From: an uncultured Megasphaera sp.
Lineage (GTDB): Bacteria; Bacillota; Negativicutes; Veillonellales; Megasphaeraceae
Direction of reading: 5' to 3'
DNA length: 22,649 nucleotides
Assembly (NCBI RefSeq): GCF_958350005.1
Contig: NZ_CATWFF010000012.1
Location: 1 to 22,649 of the forward strand
In this document: in pieces, positions 1 through 9,400 of the stretch
How positions within the stretch are numbered: the first letter of the stretch is position 1
How the letters are laid out: the number at the start of each line of letters is the position of its first letter
The notes under the pieces: model-generated
The model's database searches: none
What the model was told of the DNA's origin: nothing
The model's input: the letters and a program-made list of their open reading frames with translations, nothing else
Translations under genes and position numbers: made by a program

Positions 1-2
1 TG

Positions 3-1079
3 GCATATATTGAAGTATCGGCAAAAAAAGGCTGTGCAGAAGCGCAAAATCGTTTAGGTGAATGGTATGAAAGAAAACAGGACTATAAGAATGCAATGGA
101 GTTCTATTCGTTAGCTGCAAAGCAAGGGCAGATCAATGCCATGTATCAACTTGGATTGGCATATCATCTTGGACGGGGTGTGGTTCATGATGATATTATG
201 GCGATAAATTGGCTTGAAAAAGCTACAAGCCAAGGACATGCGGCAGCTAAGATTAGATTGAAAAAAGTTAAGTCTAGTGGATCGAATATAATCAATCAAG
301 ATCATCAGAAAACCAGTATTGAGGAAGCAATAGAGCGAGGCCATGTAGAAGCGAAGGACTTCCTGGAGAAAGTTAAGTTTTATGATACAATAGCCAGGTT
401 GAACCCTGAAGATTTGTATAAAAAGGGTGTGGCCTATGAAAATGGCTATGGCGTAGCTCGCAATTCTCAGAAAGCAGTAATATGCATTGAGAGAGCAGCA
501 GAGCAGGGAAACGCAGAAGCACAATTCCTTTTTGGTGAATATTATGAAAAAGGCTATGGAGTAGCGAAAGATATCAAGAAAGCCACCGAATGGTATGAAA
601 AGGCTGCAGCATGGTACGAAAAAAACGCTGACTGGGGAAAAGCGGAAGCCTGCCGTCATAAAATAGAGCGTATAGCTCCTAAATCTGCGAAAAAATCGGC
701 AGAGACTAACGAACCTGACAAAAAGGCAAATACGTCTGCTGTGCCGAAGAAATCGGGCTGCTTTATTACGACCGCTGTTTGTGGTTCTCTGAAAAAGGGA
801 GATCATTACTATGAGCTGACCCGTTTTCGGGAATTTCGGGATCAGTGGCTGGCTTTGCAGGAAGATGGACCGGCTCTGATTCAGGAATATTATGCTGTGG
901 CGCCTGCTATTGTGGAAAAGATTCAGGCACAGCGTCAGTGCGAGATTGTTTACCAACATATTTGGAATGTTTATCTCAAGCGGTGCCTGACATATATTGA
1001 AGAAAAGAAGTTTGATGCATGTAAATCCCTGTACATCGAAATGGTACGAACACTGCAGGACAAATACCTCAAAAACTAA
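3..1079 (+). CDS. Sel1-repeat protein with CFI-box C-terminal domain (5' end outside window)
   Basis: The reading frame is open to the left edge, and in-frame sequence before the first ATG (96) still reads as Sel1 repeat (AEAQNRLGEWYE), so the gene begins upstream. Sel1 (TPR-like) repeats cover roughly the first 90 visible residues and resume at DLYKKGVAYENGYGVA and AEAQFLFGEYYEKGYGVAKD. They normally act as protein-interaction scaffolds. After a Lys/Ala-rich linker comes CFITTAVCGS followed by LTRFREFRDQWL, which matches the CFI-box C-terminal domain seen at the end of many unrelated bacterial proteins; its function is not established. The gene is clearly more AT-rich than everything downstream, which suggests separate acquisition. 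The partner and pathway cannot be told from sequence. The repeat call is firm and the CFI-box call is fairly firm. Confidence 0.85.
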   Translation, partial: AYIEVSAKKGCAEAQNRLGEWYERKQDYKNAMEFYSLAAKQGQINAMYQLGLAYHLGRGVVHDDIMAINWLEKATSQGHAAAKIRLKKVKSSGSNIINQDHQKTSIEEAIERGHVEAKDFLEKVKFYDTIARLNPEDLYKKGVAYENGYGVARNSQKAVICIERAAEQGNAEAQFLFGEYYEKGYGVAKDIKKATEWYEKAAAWYEKNADWGKAEACRHKIERIAPKSAKKSAETNEPDKKANTSAVPKKSGCFITTAVCGSLKKGDHYYELTRFREFRDQWLALQEDGPALIQEYYAVAPAIVEKIQAQRQCEIVYQHIWNVYLKRCLTYIEEKKFDACKSLYIEMVRTLQDKYLKN

Positions 1080-1201
1080 CCTACATTATCCCAACATTAA
1101 AGCTCCATTAGGAATGGATTAAGTTTTGGAGGTTGGGCAGGAACGGGGCTTCTGGTTGGCGAAAGAGTTGGCAATGAATCTTTTTTTGAGGAGGAGTTGC
1201 T

Positions 1202-1738
1202 GTGAGAAAAATACTGGTTGTTCCCCTGATTGCCCTGGCGGCGTGGTTCGTGTATGACCAGGGCCTGCCCTTTGCCGAGACGGCGGCAGAACCGCAGGCT
1301 GTCCGTGTTGAAGCGCCGGTGCCGCAGTCTGTTTATGTCTACATCAGCGGTGCTGTGCGCAATCCGGGACTGTATTCCTTTCCACGGCCTGTCCGCATTG
1401 GCGAGGCCCTGGAATCAGCCGGCGGCGCCTTGGCTTATGCCGATGTGGGAGCCGTCAACTATGCCGAAGAAGTGAAAGACGGCATGCAGATTCATGTTCC
1501 CTATGATCTGAATGGCCTTCCTGCCGTGGGAAGCACCGATGCAGATGGGCGCATCAATATCAACGAAGCGGACGAGACGAAGCTGGCCGAACTTCCCGGT
1601 ATCGGCCCGGCCATGGCTAAACGGATTGTAGAGCACCGGCAGGAACACGGCGCATTTACGTCTGTCGAAGACCTGCAGAAGGTCAAAGGCATTGGTCCGG
1701 CCAAATACGGCGAGCTGAAAGATAAGGTCACCGTATGA
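1202..1738 (+). CDS. comEA: ComEA, competence DNA receptor (SLBB + helix-hairpin-helix)
   Basis: This 178-residue protein is the membrane-anchored DNA-binding receptor that hands incoming double-stranded DNA to the ComEC channel. A short N-terminal hydrophobic anchor (about residues 4-17) is followed by an SLBB-type domain (VYVYISGAVRNPGLYSF to MQIHVPYD). The C-terminus has tandem helix-hairpin-helix motifs (ININEADETKLAELPGIGP and VKGIGPAKYGEL) that bind the DNA backbone. The start is a GTG preceded by a strong GAGGAGGAG site at 1189-1197. Its stop overlaps the comEC start by four bases (ATGA at 1735), so the two are translationally coupled. Length and domain order are usual for the family. 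Confidence 0.95.
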   Translation: MRKILVVPLIALAAWFVYDQGLPFAETAAEPQAVRVEAPVPQSVYVYISGAVRNPGLYSFPRPVRIGEALESAGGALAYADVGAVNYAEEVKDGMQIHVPYDLNGLPAVGSTDADGRININEADETKLAELPGIGPAMAKRIVEHRQEHGAFTSVEDLQKVKGIGPAKYGELKDKVTV

Positions 1739-3852
1739 TCTACGCCGGACTTCTTGCAGCAGCAGCCTGCTGCTGCGGTATGGTTGCTGCCAGCCGTTTT
1801 CTGCTGCTTCCCCTGTACGGATGGGGCCTTGCCGCCGTCGCAGCTCTGCTGGCCTGCGTGGCTGTGAGGCGCCGGACCTATCCCTTTCTGCTGGCATTGG
1901 CCCTGGCGTCCTGTTTTCTGGGAGCGGCCCGCATGGAGTGGGCCGAACAGCAGTATGAAAGGCTCCCTCATTATTTGGGCGGCGCGGCTATTCAGATGGA
2001 AGGGACCATCCAGGAAACTGGCTATTCGTACCAGTCGGAAAAGGGTGAGCGGACGCGGTATGTCGTAGCGCTGGAGCAGTATGCCTATGCCGGTGATGAC
2101 CAGGTGCGCCGCGGCGAAGGCTGCCTATTTCTGACGGTTCCTGCGAATGATCAGTGGCAGCCGTCGGCACGCGTGGCCTTTCAGGGCGTCGTGAAGCCCA
2201 TTTCGTATTACCACAACCGGGGTGGATACGATACTTTCCACCGGGACAGGAATAAAGACATTTTCCTGAAGGCCTACAGTGACGACGAAAAGAGCGGCAC
2301 CGTCCTGGCCGGGCCGTCAGGGTGGCGCCATTGGCTGGCTCAGCGGCGCCGCGAGATGACGGAACGGTTCCAGGCCGTCCTGTCGCCGGACCATGCCCAC
2401 ATGCTGAGCAGCCTGCTCTTTGGCGGACACTACGACAAGCTGCCGCCGGAGCTGATCGAAAGCTTCAGCACGACCGGTTTGATTCACATTCTGTCCGTGT
2501 CGGGGTCTCATATTGCCCTGCTCCTGTCGGCAGTGCAGCTGGCTGGCAGGGCGGCAGGGCTGAAGGCCGGGGCCCTGTTCGTTCTTTCAGCGGCCTTTGT
2601 CCTTGTCTACGGGGCCATGGCCGAGTTTTCTGCCCCCGTCATCCGGGCCTCCATTATGGGCATCATCAGTGCTTACAGCCTGGTGGCCCGGCGGGAATAT
2701 ATCGGCGCCCAGGCTCTGGGCCTGGCTGTGCTGGCCATGGTCTGGCACAGTCCTTACAGCGTCTATGATATCAGTTTTCAGCTGTCCTGCGGCGCATCGG
2801 CCGGCATCGTTCTCTTTCAGCCGCGTATCCGGCCTCTGGTCAGCCGCCTTCCTGCGGTCCTTGCCGACAGCATGACAGTCTGTCTCTGTGCGCAGGTACT
2901 GGTGCTGCCCCTGCTGCTGGCTCATTTTTCATCTGTACCGGTCTATGCTGTGCCGGCCAATTTCCTCATTGGTTCTGTCCTGGACGTGACTATTGTCCTG
3001 GGGCTGATAGCCGCCGTGTGCGGCATCGTCTGCGAGCCTGTGGGCCAGGCCGTCCTTACCGTGATTTCGCCGCTTCTGTCAGCAGCCGTCAAGGGGAATG
3101 CCTTTCTCGCTGCCCTGCCGCACAGCCGGTACTGGGCCGGGGCGTTGTCCGTTCCGGTTATAGCCTCCTGGTATCTGGCCGTGGCCTCTGTCCTTCTGCC
3201 GATGTGGCGGCGCAGACTGCTCTCGGCAGCGGCAGTGCTCATCGTCTTGTCCAGTGTATGGGGACGGATGCAGCGGCCTGAGGCAGTAGTGTATGTCTTT
3301 GATCTGGGACGGGACAAGGCGACTTGCGTCATATATGATGATAGTTCTGCTCATCTGTGGTATAATGGTAGCCAATGGGCCAATCCCCAGGGAATTTTGA
3401 CGGTCCTGACGCCGGCTCTTCGCTATGAAGGTGTGTTCCGCCTGGCATCTTGCACGGTCTGGGGCTATGATGGGGAAACGCGGGCAGCCCAGCTGGCGTC
3501 CCAGTTTATTCTGGATGAACCGTGCCGGATTCTGTCGCAGCCGCCGGGTCAGGAGCTTACAGCAGGGCCCATGCCCTATGGCCTGTATGACCGGTGGGAC
3601 GGGAAGGCCCGTCAGGCTGGCCCGCTGGAAATTCAGACCCTGCCAGACCCGTCGCTGGCCCTGTTTCCGTCTCAGGCACCGGTCCTTATTCTTCACGATC
3701 AGGCCGGGCGGAACGAAGGCTATATCCAGTGGCGCGAAGGGGCGGAACTATACGATATTCCCTGTTTTTCTCCCGGTGAAGACGGGCAGATTACCGGCAT
3801 ATACCGCCGGGGAATGTGGACATTTTTTACCTGTGGCGGTGACGACAGATGA
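1735..3852 (+). CDS. comEC: ComEC/Rec2 DNA-uptake channel with a degenerate C-terminal domain
   Basis: This 705-residue inner-membrane channel moves single-stranded DNA into the cytoplasm during transformation. The N-terminus has hydrophobic helices and a DUF4131-like soluble part (about residues 85-190). The competence domain starts near residue 226 (LLFGGHYDKLPPE, then TGLIHILSVSGSHIALL), with many membrane segments to about residue 510. The remaining 185 or so residues sit where other ComEC proteins carry a metallo-beta-lactamase nuclease-like domain. They start with a similar strand (VVYVFDLGRDKATCVIYDD) but lack the HxHxDH metal motif and the usual DVGQGD. It overlaps comEA and holA by four bases on each side, so it is part of one operon. 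Identity is sure; loss of metal-dependent activity in the tail is inferred. Confidence 0.93.
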   Translation: MIYAGLLAAAACCCGMVAASRFLLLPLYGWGLAAVAALLACVAVRRRTYPFLLALALASCFLGAARMEWAEQQYERLPHYLGGAAIQMEGTIQETGYSYQSEKGERTRYVVALEQYAYAGDDQVRRGEGCLFLTVPANDQWQPSARVAFQGVVKPISYYHNRGGYDTFHRDRNKDIFLKAYSDDEKSGTVLAGPSGWRHWLAQRRREMTERFQAVLSPDHAHMLSSLLFGGHYDKLPPELIESFSTTGLIHILSVSGSHIALLLSAVQLAGRAAGLKAGALFVLSAAFVLVYGAMAEFSAPVIRASIMGIISAYSLVARREYIGAQALGLAVLAMVWHSPYSVYDISFQLSCGASAGIVLFQPRIRPLVSRLPAVLADSMTVCLCAQVLVLPLLLAHFSSVPVYAVPANFLIGSVLDVTIVLGLIAAVCGIVCEPVGQAVLTVISPLLSAAVKGNAFLAALPHSRYWAGALSVPVIASWYLAVASVLLPMWRRRLLSAAAVLIVLSSVWGRMQRPEAVVYVFDLGRDKATCVIYDDSSAHLWYNGSQWANPQGILTVLTPALRYEGVFRLASCTVWGYDGETRAAQLASQFILDEPCRILSQPPGQELTAGPMPYGLYDRWDGKARQAGPLEIQTLPDPSLALFPSQAPVLILHDQAGRNEGYIQWREGAELYDIPCFSPGEDGQITGIYRRGMWTFFTCGGDDR

Positions 3853-4874
3853 AATCCATTGCAGTTATATATGGCACGGAAGAATACCTCATGGAACGGC
3901 AGCGGCGCCAGTTTCTGGAAGCCTGCCGGAACCGGGCCGGCGGAGAAGGGGATGTCCAGGTCTTTACGAAAGATGCTGTGACTGCTTCCGTCGTCGAATC
4001 CTTTGAAGGGGAGAGCCTCTTTGGCGGCGGCGGAATTACGGTCTGGCAGGACTGTCCCTTTTTGCCGCTCAAGCGGGGCGGCCGGTCGCGGAGTAAGCTG
4101 ACGAAAGACGAAACGTGGTTTCTGCAGAAGCTGTCCGGCCTGGATCCGCAGAAAGGCGTCCTGTTTTATACAAAAGGCAATCTGGATACGGGCTGTGCCT
4201 TCTTCAAGCAGCTGAAACCTCTGGCTCAGGTCTTTGCCGGCGAGGCGGTGACGGAAAAGAACGTCATGCCGTATATTGTCGATTTTTTTGCAGAAAAAGG
4301 AAAGCAGCTGACCCAGCCTGCTGTCCAGTACCTGCGCAGCCTCTTTCAGACGTGGAGTGAAATCCCCCTGACCTATGTGTTTTCCGAGCTGGAAAAGGTC
4401 TGTATTACTCTCGATGACAGGCAGAAGACTGTCGGTCCTGACGACTTGACAGACCTGTTTTCCGGCACGATGGAAAAGAATCTGTTTACCTTTACGGAGT
4501 ATTTCCTCCATCGTGACGGCAGGCATGCCATTCCATTTATTGAGGGACTCTTTTCCCGGCAGGACAGTTTCCTGAAAAATACGGGATTTATGCTGTCCCG
4601 ACTGCGGCTGCTCCTGGCCTATAAAGAGTTAAAGCACGCCGGCATGGGGCCGCATCAGACGGAAGCGGTGCTGACGAAAATCAACAAAGGCCGCAGCGTG
4701 CGGTACGTACTGTATCGTCTGCAGAAAGCGGCGCCATACTGGAAAATCGAAGAGCTTTACGATATACTGGATAATTTGTTTATCCTGCAGCGCAATATTC
4801 GCCGGGGCACTGCCGCCGTGAGCGACATGGCCCCCCTGATTTGCCTGTACTGCGGATATAAAGGAAGGAATTAG
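3849..4874 (+). CDS. holA: DNA polymerase III delta subunit (HolA)
   Basis: This 341-residue protein is the clamp-loader delta subunit, which opens the beta sliding clamp and works with delta-prime and tau/gamma. The N-terminus shows the family start (IAVIYGTEEYLMERQRRQF), followed by an AAA+-like fold without a Walker A motif, as expected for delta. The helical C-terminal region (LFTFTEYFLHRDGRHAI, FLKNTGFMLSRLRLLL, YDILDNLFILQRNIRRG) fits the clamp-loader collar domain. Its ATG overlaps the comEC stop (ATGA). The order comEA-comEC-holA is standard in Bacillota and supports the call. No truncation is seen. Confidence 0.9.
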   Translation: MKSIAVIYGTEEYLMERQRRQFLEACRNRAGGEGDVQVFTKDAVTASVVESFEGESLFGGGGITVWQDCPFLPLKRGGRSRSKLTKDETWFLQKLSGLDPQKGVLFYTKGNLDTGCAFFKQLKPLAQVFAGEAVTEKNVMPYIVDFFAEKGKQLTQPAVQYLRSLFQTWSEIPLTYVFSELEKVCITLDDRQKTVGPDDLTDLFSGTMEKNLFTFTEYFLHRDGRHAIPFIEGLFSRQDSFLKNTGFMLSRLRLLLAYKELKHAGMGPHQTEAVLTKINKGRSVRYVLYRLQKAAPYWKIEELYDILDNLFILQRNIRRGTAAVSDMAPLICLYCGYKGRN

Positions 4875-4875
4875 C

Positions 4876-6435
4876 GTGGACGAAGCAGAAAGACAACGAA
4901 AAGAACGAATGAAGGAATACCGGCGGCGGTATCGTGAAAAGCATCATATTCACAAAAAAGCCACGCCGTGGAAGCGAATCGGCGGCGGAGCAGTTATGCT
5001 GGTCATTGCCGGATTCGCTGCTTTTTTTGCTGCTCAGCAGGCAGCGGCACAGCGCATTACTTTTGACGGCCAGCCCGTACAGGCCATGACCGAAGAAGAC
5101 GTGCGCCAGTATCTTGATGACCGGGAAGATACGCTGCAGGGCCGGGCCATTCCGGTCATTGGCCGGGATATTGACGAAAAAATCGAGCTCGATGACCTGA
5201 ACGTGCGCTTTGACCGGGAAAAGATTGCTGATGAACTGTATCTGACGGGACGCCGTGGTATGCCCTGGCAGCGCGTAGAAGAAGTGGCTGACGTCCTGCT
5301 TCACGGCAAGAATGTGCCCCTGTCCGTCACCGTAGACCAGGATAAGCTGGACGCACGGCTTCAGGAAATTCACGATGCCTATGACCAGGAACCTGTCAAT
5401 GCCTATGCCGCACCGGCCGGGGACCTGCAGTCCGTTTCCATTCATCCCGAAAAGGCCCGCATCGTCATTAATACGGAAGCTCTCCAGTCAAAGGTAAAGG
5501 ACCAGCTGGTCCAGGGAACCTTGGACACGGTAGATGCGCCGGTACAGTCCCGGGAAGAAGCTGATGTCAAGGCCGATGACCTGCAGGAAATCGACACGGT
5601 CCTGTCGTACTATACGACCCATTTCGACGATACGAACAAAGACCGCAATGAAAACATTGCCATTGCCCAGAAAAAGCTGAATTATGCCCTTGTGCAGCCG
5701 CAGAAGGACTTTTCCTTTAATTCCTATGTCGGCAAACGGACCCGCGATCAGGGCTATAAAGATGCGCCCGTATATTTTGACAATAAACTCGTCCCCGATG
5801 CCGGCGGCGGCGTCTGCCAGGTCAGCACGACCCTGTTTAATGCCGTTTTGCGGGCCGGCCTGTTTATTGCCAGCAGGGCACCTCATTTTGCGCCGGCAGC
5901 GTATGTGCCTGTCGGTATGGATGCGACTGTAGCCGATGATTCCCTGGATTTTGCCTTTTCCAATCCCTTCCGTCATCCCGTGTATATTTATACCGTAACG
6001 GATGCCAATTCCATTACGACCTATGTCCTGGGCAATCATGCTGATACATGCACTGTTTCGTTCCAGACGGAAAGCCTGCAGAATCTGCCTCATCAGGTCA
6101 TTCACAAACACGACGATTCTGTAACAGCTGACACGCGGGAACAGGAAGGCTATGACGGCCACGATATTACCATTCGCCGCACCGTTGCTTATACGGACGG
6201 CGACAAGTATACCGATACGATTGTGTCACATTACGCGCCGAATGACGAAATCATCAAGACCAATGGGCCTGACGCTCAGGAAACGGTACAGACGTCGGAT
6301 CTGCAACCCCAGGATATACTGATTAACGCACCGCATGATATGTTCCAGCCTGCAGCGCTGCCGGTCGATGACGGGGCTGTGGCAGCAGACGACGCAGCCG
6401 CCGATGATACGGCTTATGCAGCTGACGAAGAATAG
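4876..6435 (+). CDS. VanW-family membrane-anchored cell-envelope protein
   Basis: This 519-residue protein starts at a GTG one base after the holA stop, behind an AAGGAAGG site. A very basic cytoplasmic N-terminus (about 33 residues) leads to one membrane segment (about residues 34-54). Next is a region like the YoaR-type peptidoglycan-binding domain, then the VanW domain (about 245-390), with the hallmark YVGKRTRDQGYKDAP and GGGVCQVSTTLFNAVLRAGL. A G5-like segment follows (about 400-460), and the tail is rich in Ala and Asp. VanW domains occur in vancomycin-resistance clusters, but most chromosomal members have no proven resistance role and are thought to act at the cell wall. Nothing here points to a van operon. 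It sits between two replisome genes. Confidence 0.88.
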   Translation: MDEAERQRKERMKEYRRRYREKHHIHKKATPWKRIGGGAVMLVIAGFAAFFAAQQAAAQRITFDGQPVQAMTEEDVRQYLDDREDTLQGRAIPVIGRDIDEKIELDDLNVRFDREKIADELYLTGRRGMPWQRVEEVADVLLHGKNVPLSVTVDQDKLDARLQEIHDAYDQEPVNAYAAPAGDLQSVSIHPEKARIVINTEALQSKVKDQLVQGTLDTVDAPVQSREEADVKADDLQEIDTVLSYYTTHFDDTNKDRNENIAIAQKKLNYALVQPQKDFSFNSYVGKRTRDQGYKDAPVYFDNKLVPDAGGGVCQVSTTLFNAVLRAGLFIASRAPHFAPAAYVPVGMDATVADDSLDFAFSNPFRHPVYIYTVTDANSITTYVLGNHADTCTVSFQTESLQNLPHQVIHKHDDSVTADTREQEGYDGHDITIRRTVAYTDGDKYTDTIVSHYAPNDEIIKTNGPDAQETVQTSDLQPQDILINAPHDMFQPAALPVDDGAVAADDAAADDTAYAADEE

Positions 6436-6473
6436 CCGGCACGGCAGGAGCGTGCAGAAAGGATAGAAATGCA

Positions 6474-9400
6474 ATGAAAGTATGGCATATTGTTCCCAAA
6501 CAGGATATTTTCGTTCCCCTCACATCGGGACAGCAGGTATGTGTGCAGGAAATATGCGCCATGAATGAAGGAAAGCACTGGCATGTCATTACCCAGGCGC
6601 CGCAGGACGTATCAGACCGGGAACTGCTGCGCCGTCAGGTACGGCAGCGCCTGTCCCTGGTCGGCGACGTGACGGTAGAACACACGGTCACATCAGTCTA
6701 TCACGGCGGCGATATGCCCCTTACGCCCTGTGATGCCGATCCGCTGCAGGAAATTGCCAATGTTTCCATGGATGATATGGACGGCTACGGTATTCCTCAC
6801 GAAGACATTTATGAGACCGATGACGAGCTGTATGATGACGACTACCGCAAAGCCTGCAAGGCTGCCGAAGGAGAAGAGAAACCGAGCCGTTCGGCAGGCG
6901 GAAAGGCCGGTGGCGCCGGCACCGGCGATGACGGCGTATGGCTGGGGAAGCGGTTCAGCGGCGACGTCCTGCCTATTAACGATATTGTCGGCGAAGAACG
7001 AAATGATGTCATCGTCAAGGGGAAAATCGTCAAAGTAGAATTCCGCGAACTGAAGTCCAAACGGATTCTCATGACCTTTCAGATTGCCGATTCGGGCAAT
7101 GGTATTTCGGCCCGGCAGTTCCTGGAAGTCGGCGGCAGCGGCGGCGGAAAGTACCGGCGCAAAAGCGCGCTCACGGCTGACGAGTACGACGTCCTGACCA
7201 AGCGCATGAGTGTCGGCGCCTTTGTGCGTATTCACGGCGATGTTATTTACGATACCTATGTCAATGACTACGTGTTCAGCGTCAAGGACATGATGGCCGA
7301 TGAAGGCGCATCAGTAGAACGGGAAGACCACAGCGAAACGCCGCGGGTTGAGCTGCACCTCCATACGGTCATGAGCGACATGGACGCCCTCATTACGGTC
7401 AAGCAGCTCATTAAGACCGTCAAGAAATGGGGCCATCCGGCCGTTGCCGTTACCGATCACGGCGTGGTCCAGTCGTTTCCGCTGCTTCAGGAAATTTCCA
7501 CGGATAAGACGAACAATATCAAAGTCATTTACGGCATGGAAGGGTACTTGTTCGATACGGCTATTGATCATTCGTACCACATCATCATTCTGGCCAAAAA
7601 CCAGGTCGGCATCCGCAATCTGTACCGCCTGGTCAGCATTTCCCATCTGAAATACATTTACCGCGGCCGTCCCCGCATTCCCCGGGCCGTCCTCAATGAA
7701 TACCGGGAAGGCCTCATTCTGGGCTCGGCCTGTGAAGCAGGCGAACTGGTCCGGTCCATGGTGCAGAAGAAGCTGCCCTATGAAGAGCTGAAAAAAATTG
7801 CGTCCTACTACGACTATCTGGAAATTCAGCCCCTGACGAATAACCAGTTTCTCCTGCGCGAAGGCCTCGTAGCCGATGAAGAAGGACTGCGGGATATTAA
7901 CCGCACCATTCTGCGTCTCGGCGATGACCTGGGGAAGATGACTGTCGCTACATGCGATGCTCATTTCCTTAACCCGGAAGACAAGATTTACCGCGAAATC
8001 CTCATGACCGGCAAGGGCTTTAAAGACGCCCAGTATCAGCCTGATCTGTATTTGCGCACGACGGAAGAAATGCTGGAAGAATTTTCCTATCTCGGTGAGG
8101 ACCGGGCCAGAGAAGTAGTCATTACCAATCCCAACAAGATCAACGACATGATCGAAGACGTACGGCCTGTGCCCAAGGAAACGCTGTACTTTCCGCAGAT
8201 TGCCGGCTCGTCGGAAGCGCTGAAAAACATGTGTTACGACAAGGCCCATCAGATTTACGGCGATCCGTTGCCCAAAATCGTCGAAGACCGGCTGGAAGAA
8301 GAATTTACGTCTATTCTGGGCCATGGGTTCGGCGTGCTGTACTACATTGCCCATAAACTGGTTAAACACTCCAACGATGACGGCTACCTCGTCGGCTCCC
8401 GTGGATCTGTCGGTTCGTCCTTCGTGGCGACCATGTCCGATATTACGGAAGTCAACCCTCTGCCGCCTCACTATGTCTGCCCTCACTGCCAGTACAGCGA
8501 ATTCTTCACACACGGCGAATATGGCGGCGGCTTCGACCTGCCTGACAAGAAATGTCCCAAATGCGGCGCCCAGCTGCACAAAGACGGGCACAATATTCCG
8601 TTTGCTATTTTCCTGGGCTTTGACGGCGACAAGGTCCCTGATATTGACCTGAATTTCTCCGGCGAATACCATCCCAAAGCGCATAAGTATACAGAAGAAC
8701 TGTTCGGCAAGGACAACGTATTCCGTGCCGGCACGATCGGCGCTGTCAAGGATAAGACGGCCTACGGCTATGTCATGAAATGGGCCGAAGCGCGGGGTCT
8801 CCGCGTCAATGAAGCCTATGTCAACAGCCTGGTCAGCGGCTGCACCGGCGTCAAGAGTACGACAGGCCAGCATCCCGGCGGCGTCATGGTTATTCCCCGC
8901 GATATGGACGTCCATCACTTTACGCCGGTCCAGTATCCGGCCAATAAGAAGGACAGCGGCATCATTACGACCCACTTTGATTATCACTCCATTGAAGGCC
9001 GCCTGGTCAAGCTGGATATTCTCGGCCACGATGATCCGACGGTTATCCGTATGCTGGAAGACATGACCGGCGTCAGTGCCAAGACGATTCCCTTCGACGA
9101 TCCAAAGACGATGAGCCTGTTCTGCTCGCCTGAAGCACTGGGCGTGACCGCCGAAGATCTGGGCTCCAAAGTAGGCAGCCTGGGCATTCCCGAATTTGGC
9201 ACATCCTTTGTCCGCAAAATGCTCGTCGATACGAAGCCCCGGACCTTTTCTGAACTGGTCCGTATTTCCGGCTTTTCCCACGGCACCGACGTATGGCTGA
9301 ACAATGCCCAGGACCTGATTACGTCCGGTACGGTACCGCTGAAAGAAGCCGTTTCGACCCGTGACGACATTATGAACTATCTGATTCAGCACGGCATTAA

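Noticed and set aside
4876..6435. VanW-family gene as a vancomycin-resistance determinant
   Set aside because: No vanHAX ligase genes or VanRS system are nearby; VanW domains are widespread in chromosomal proteins without a resistance role.
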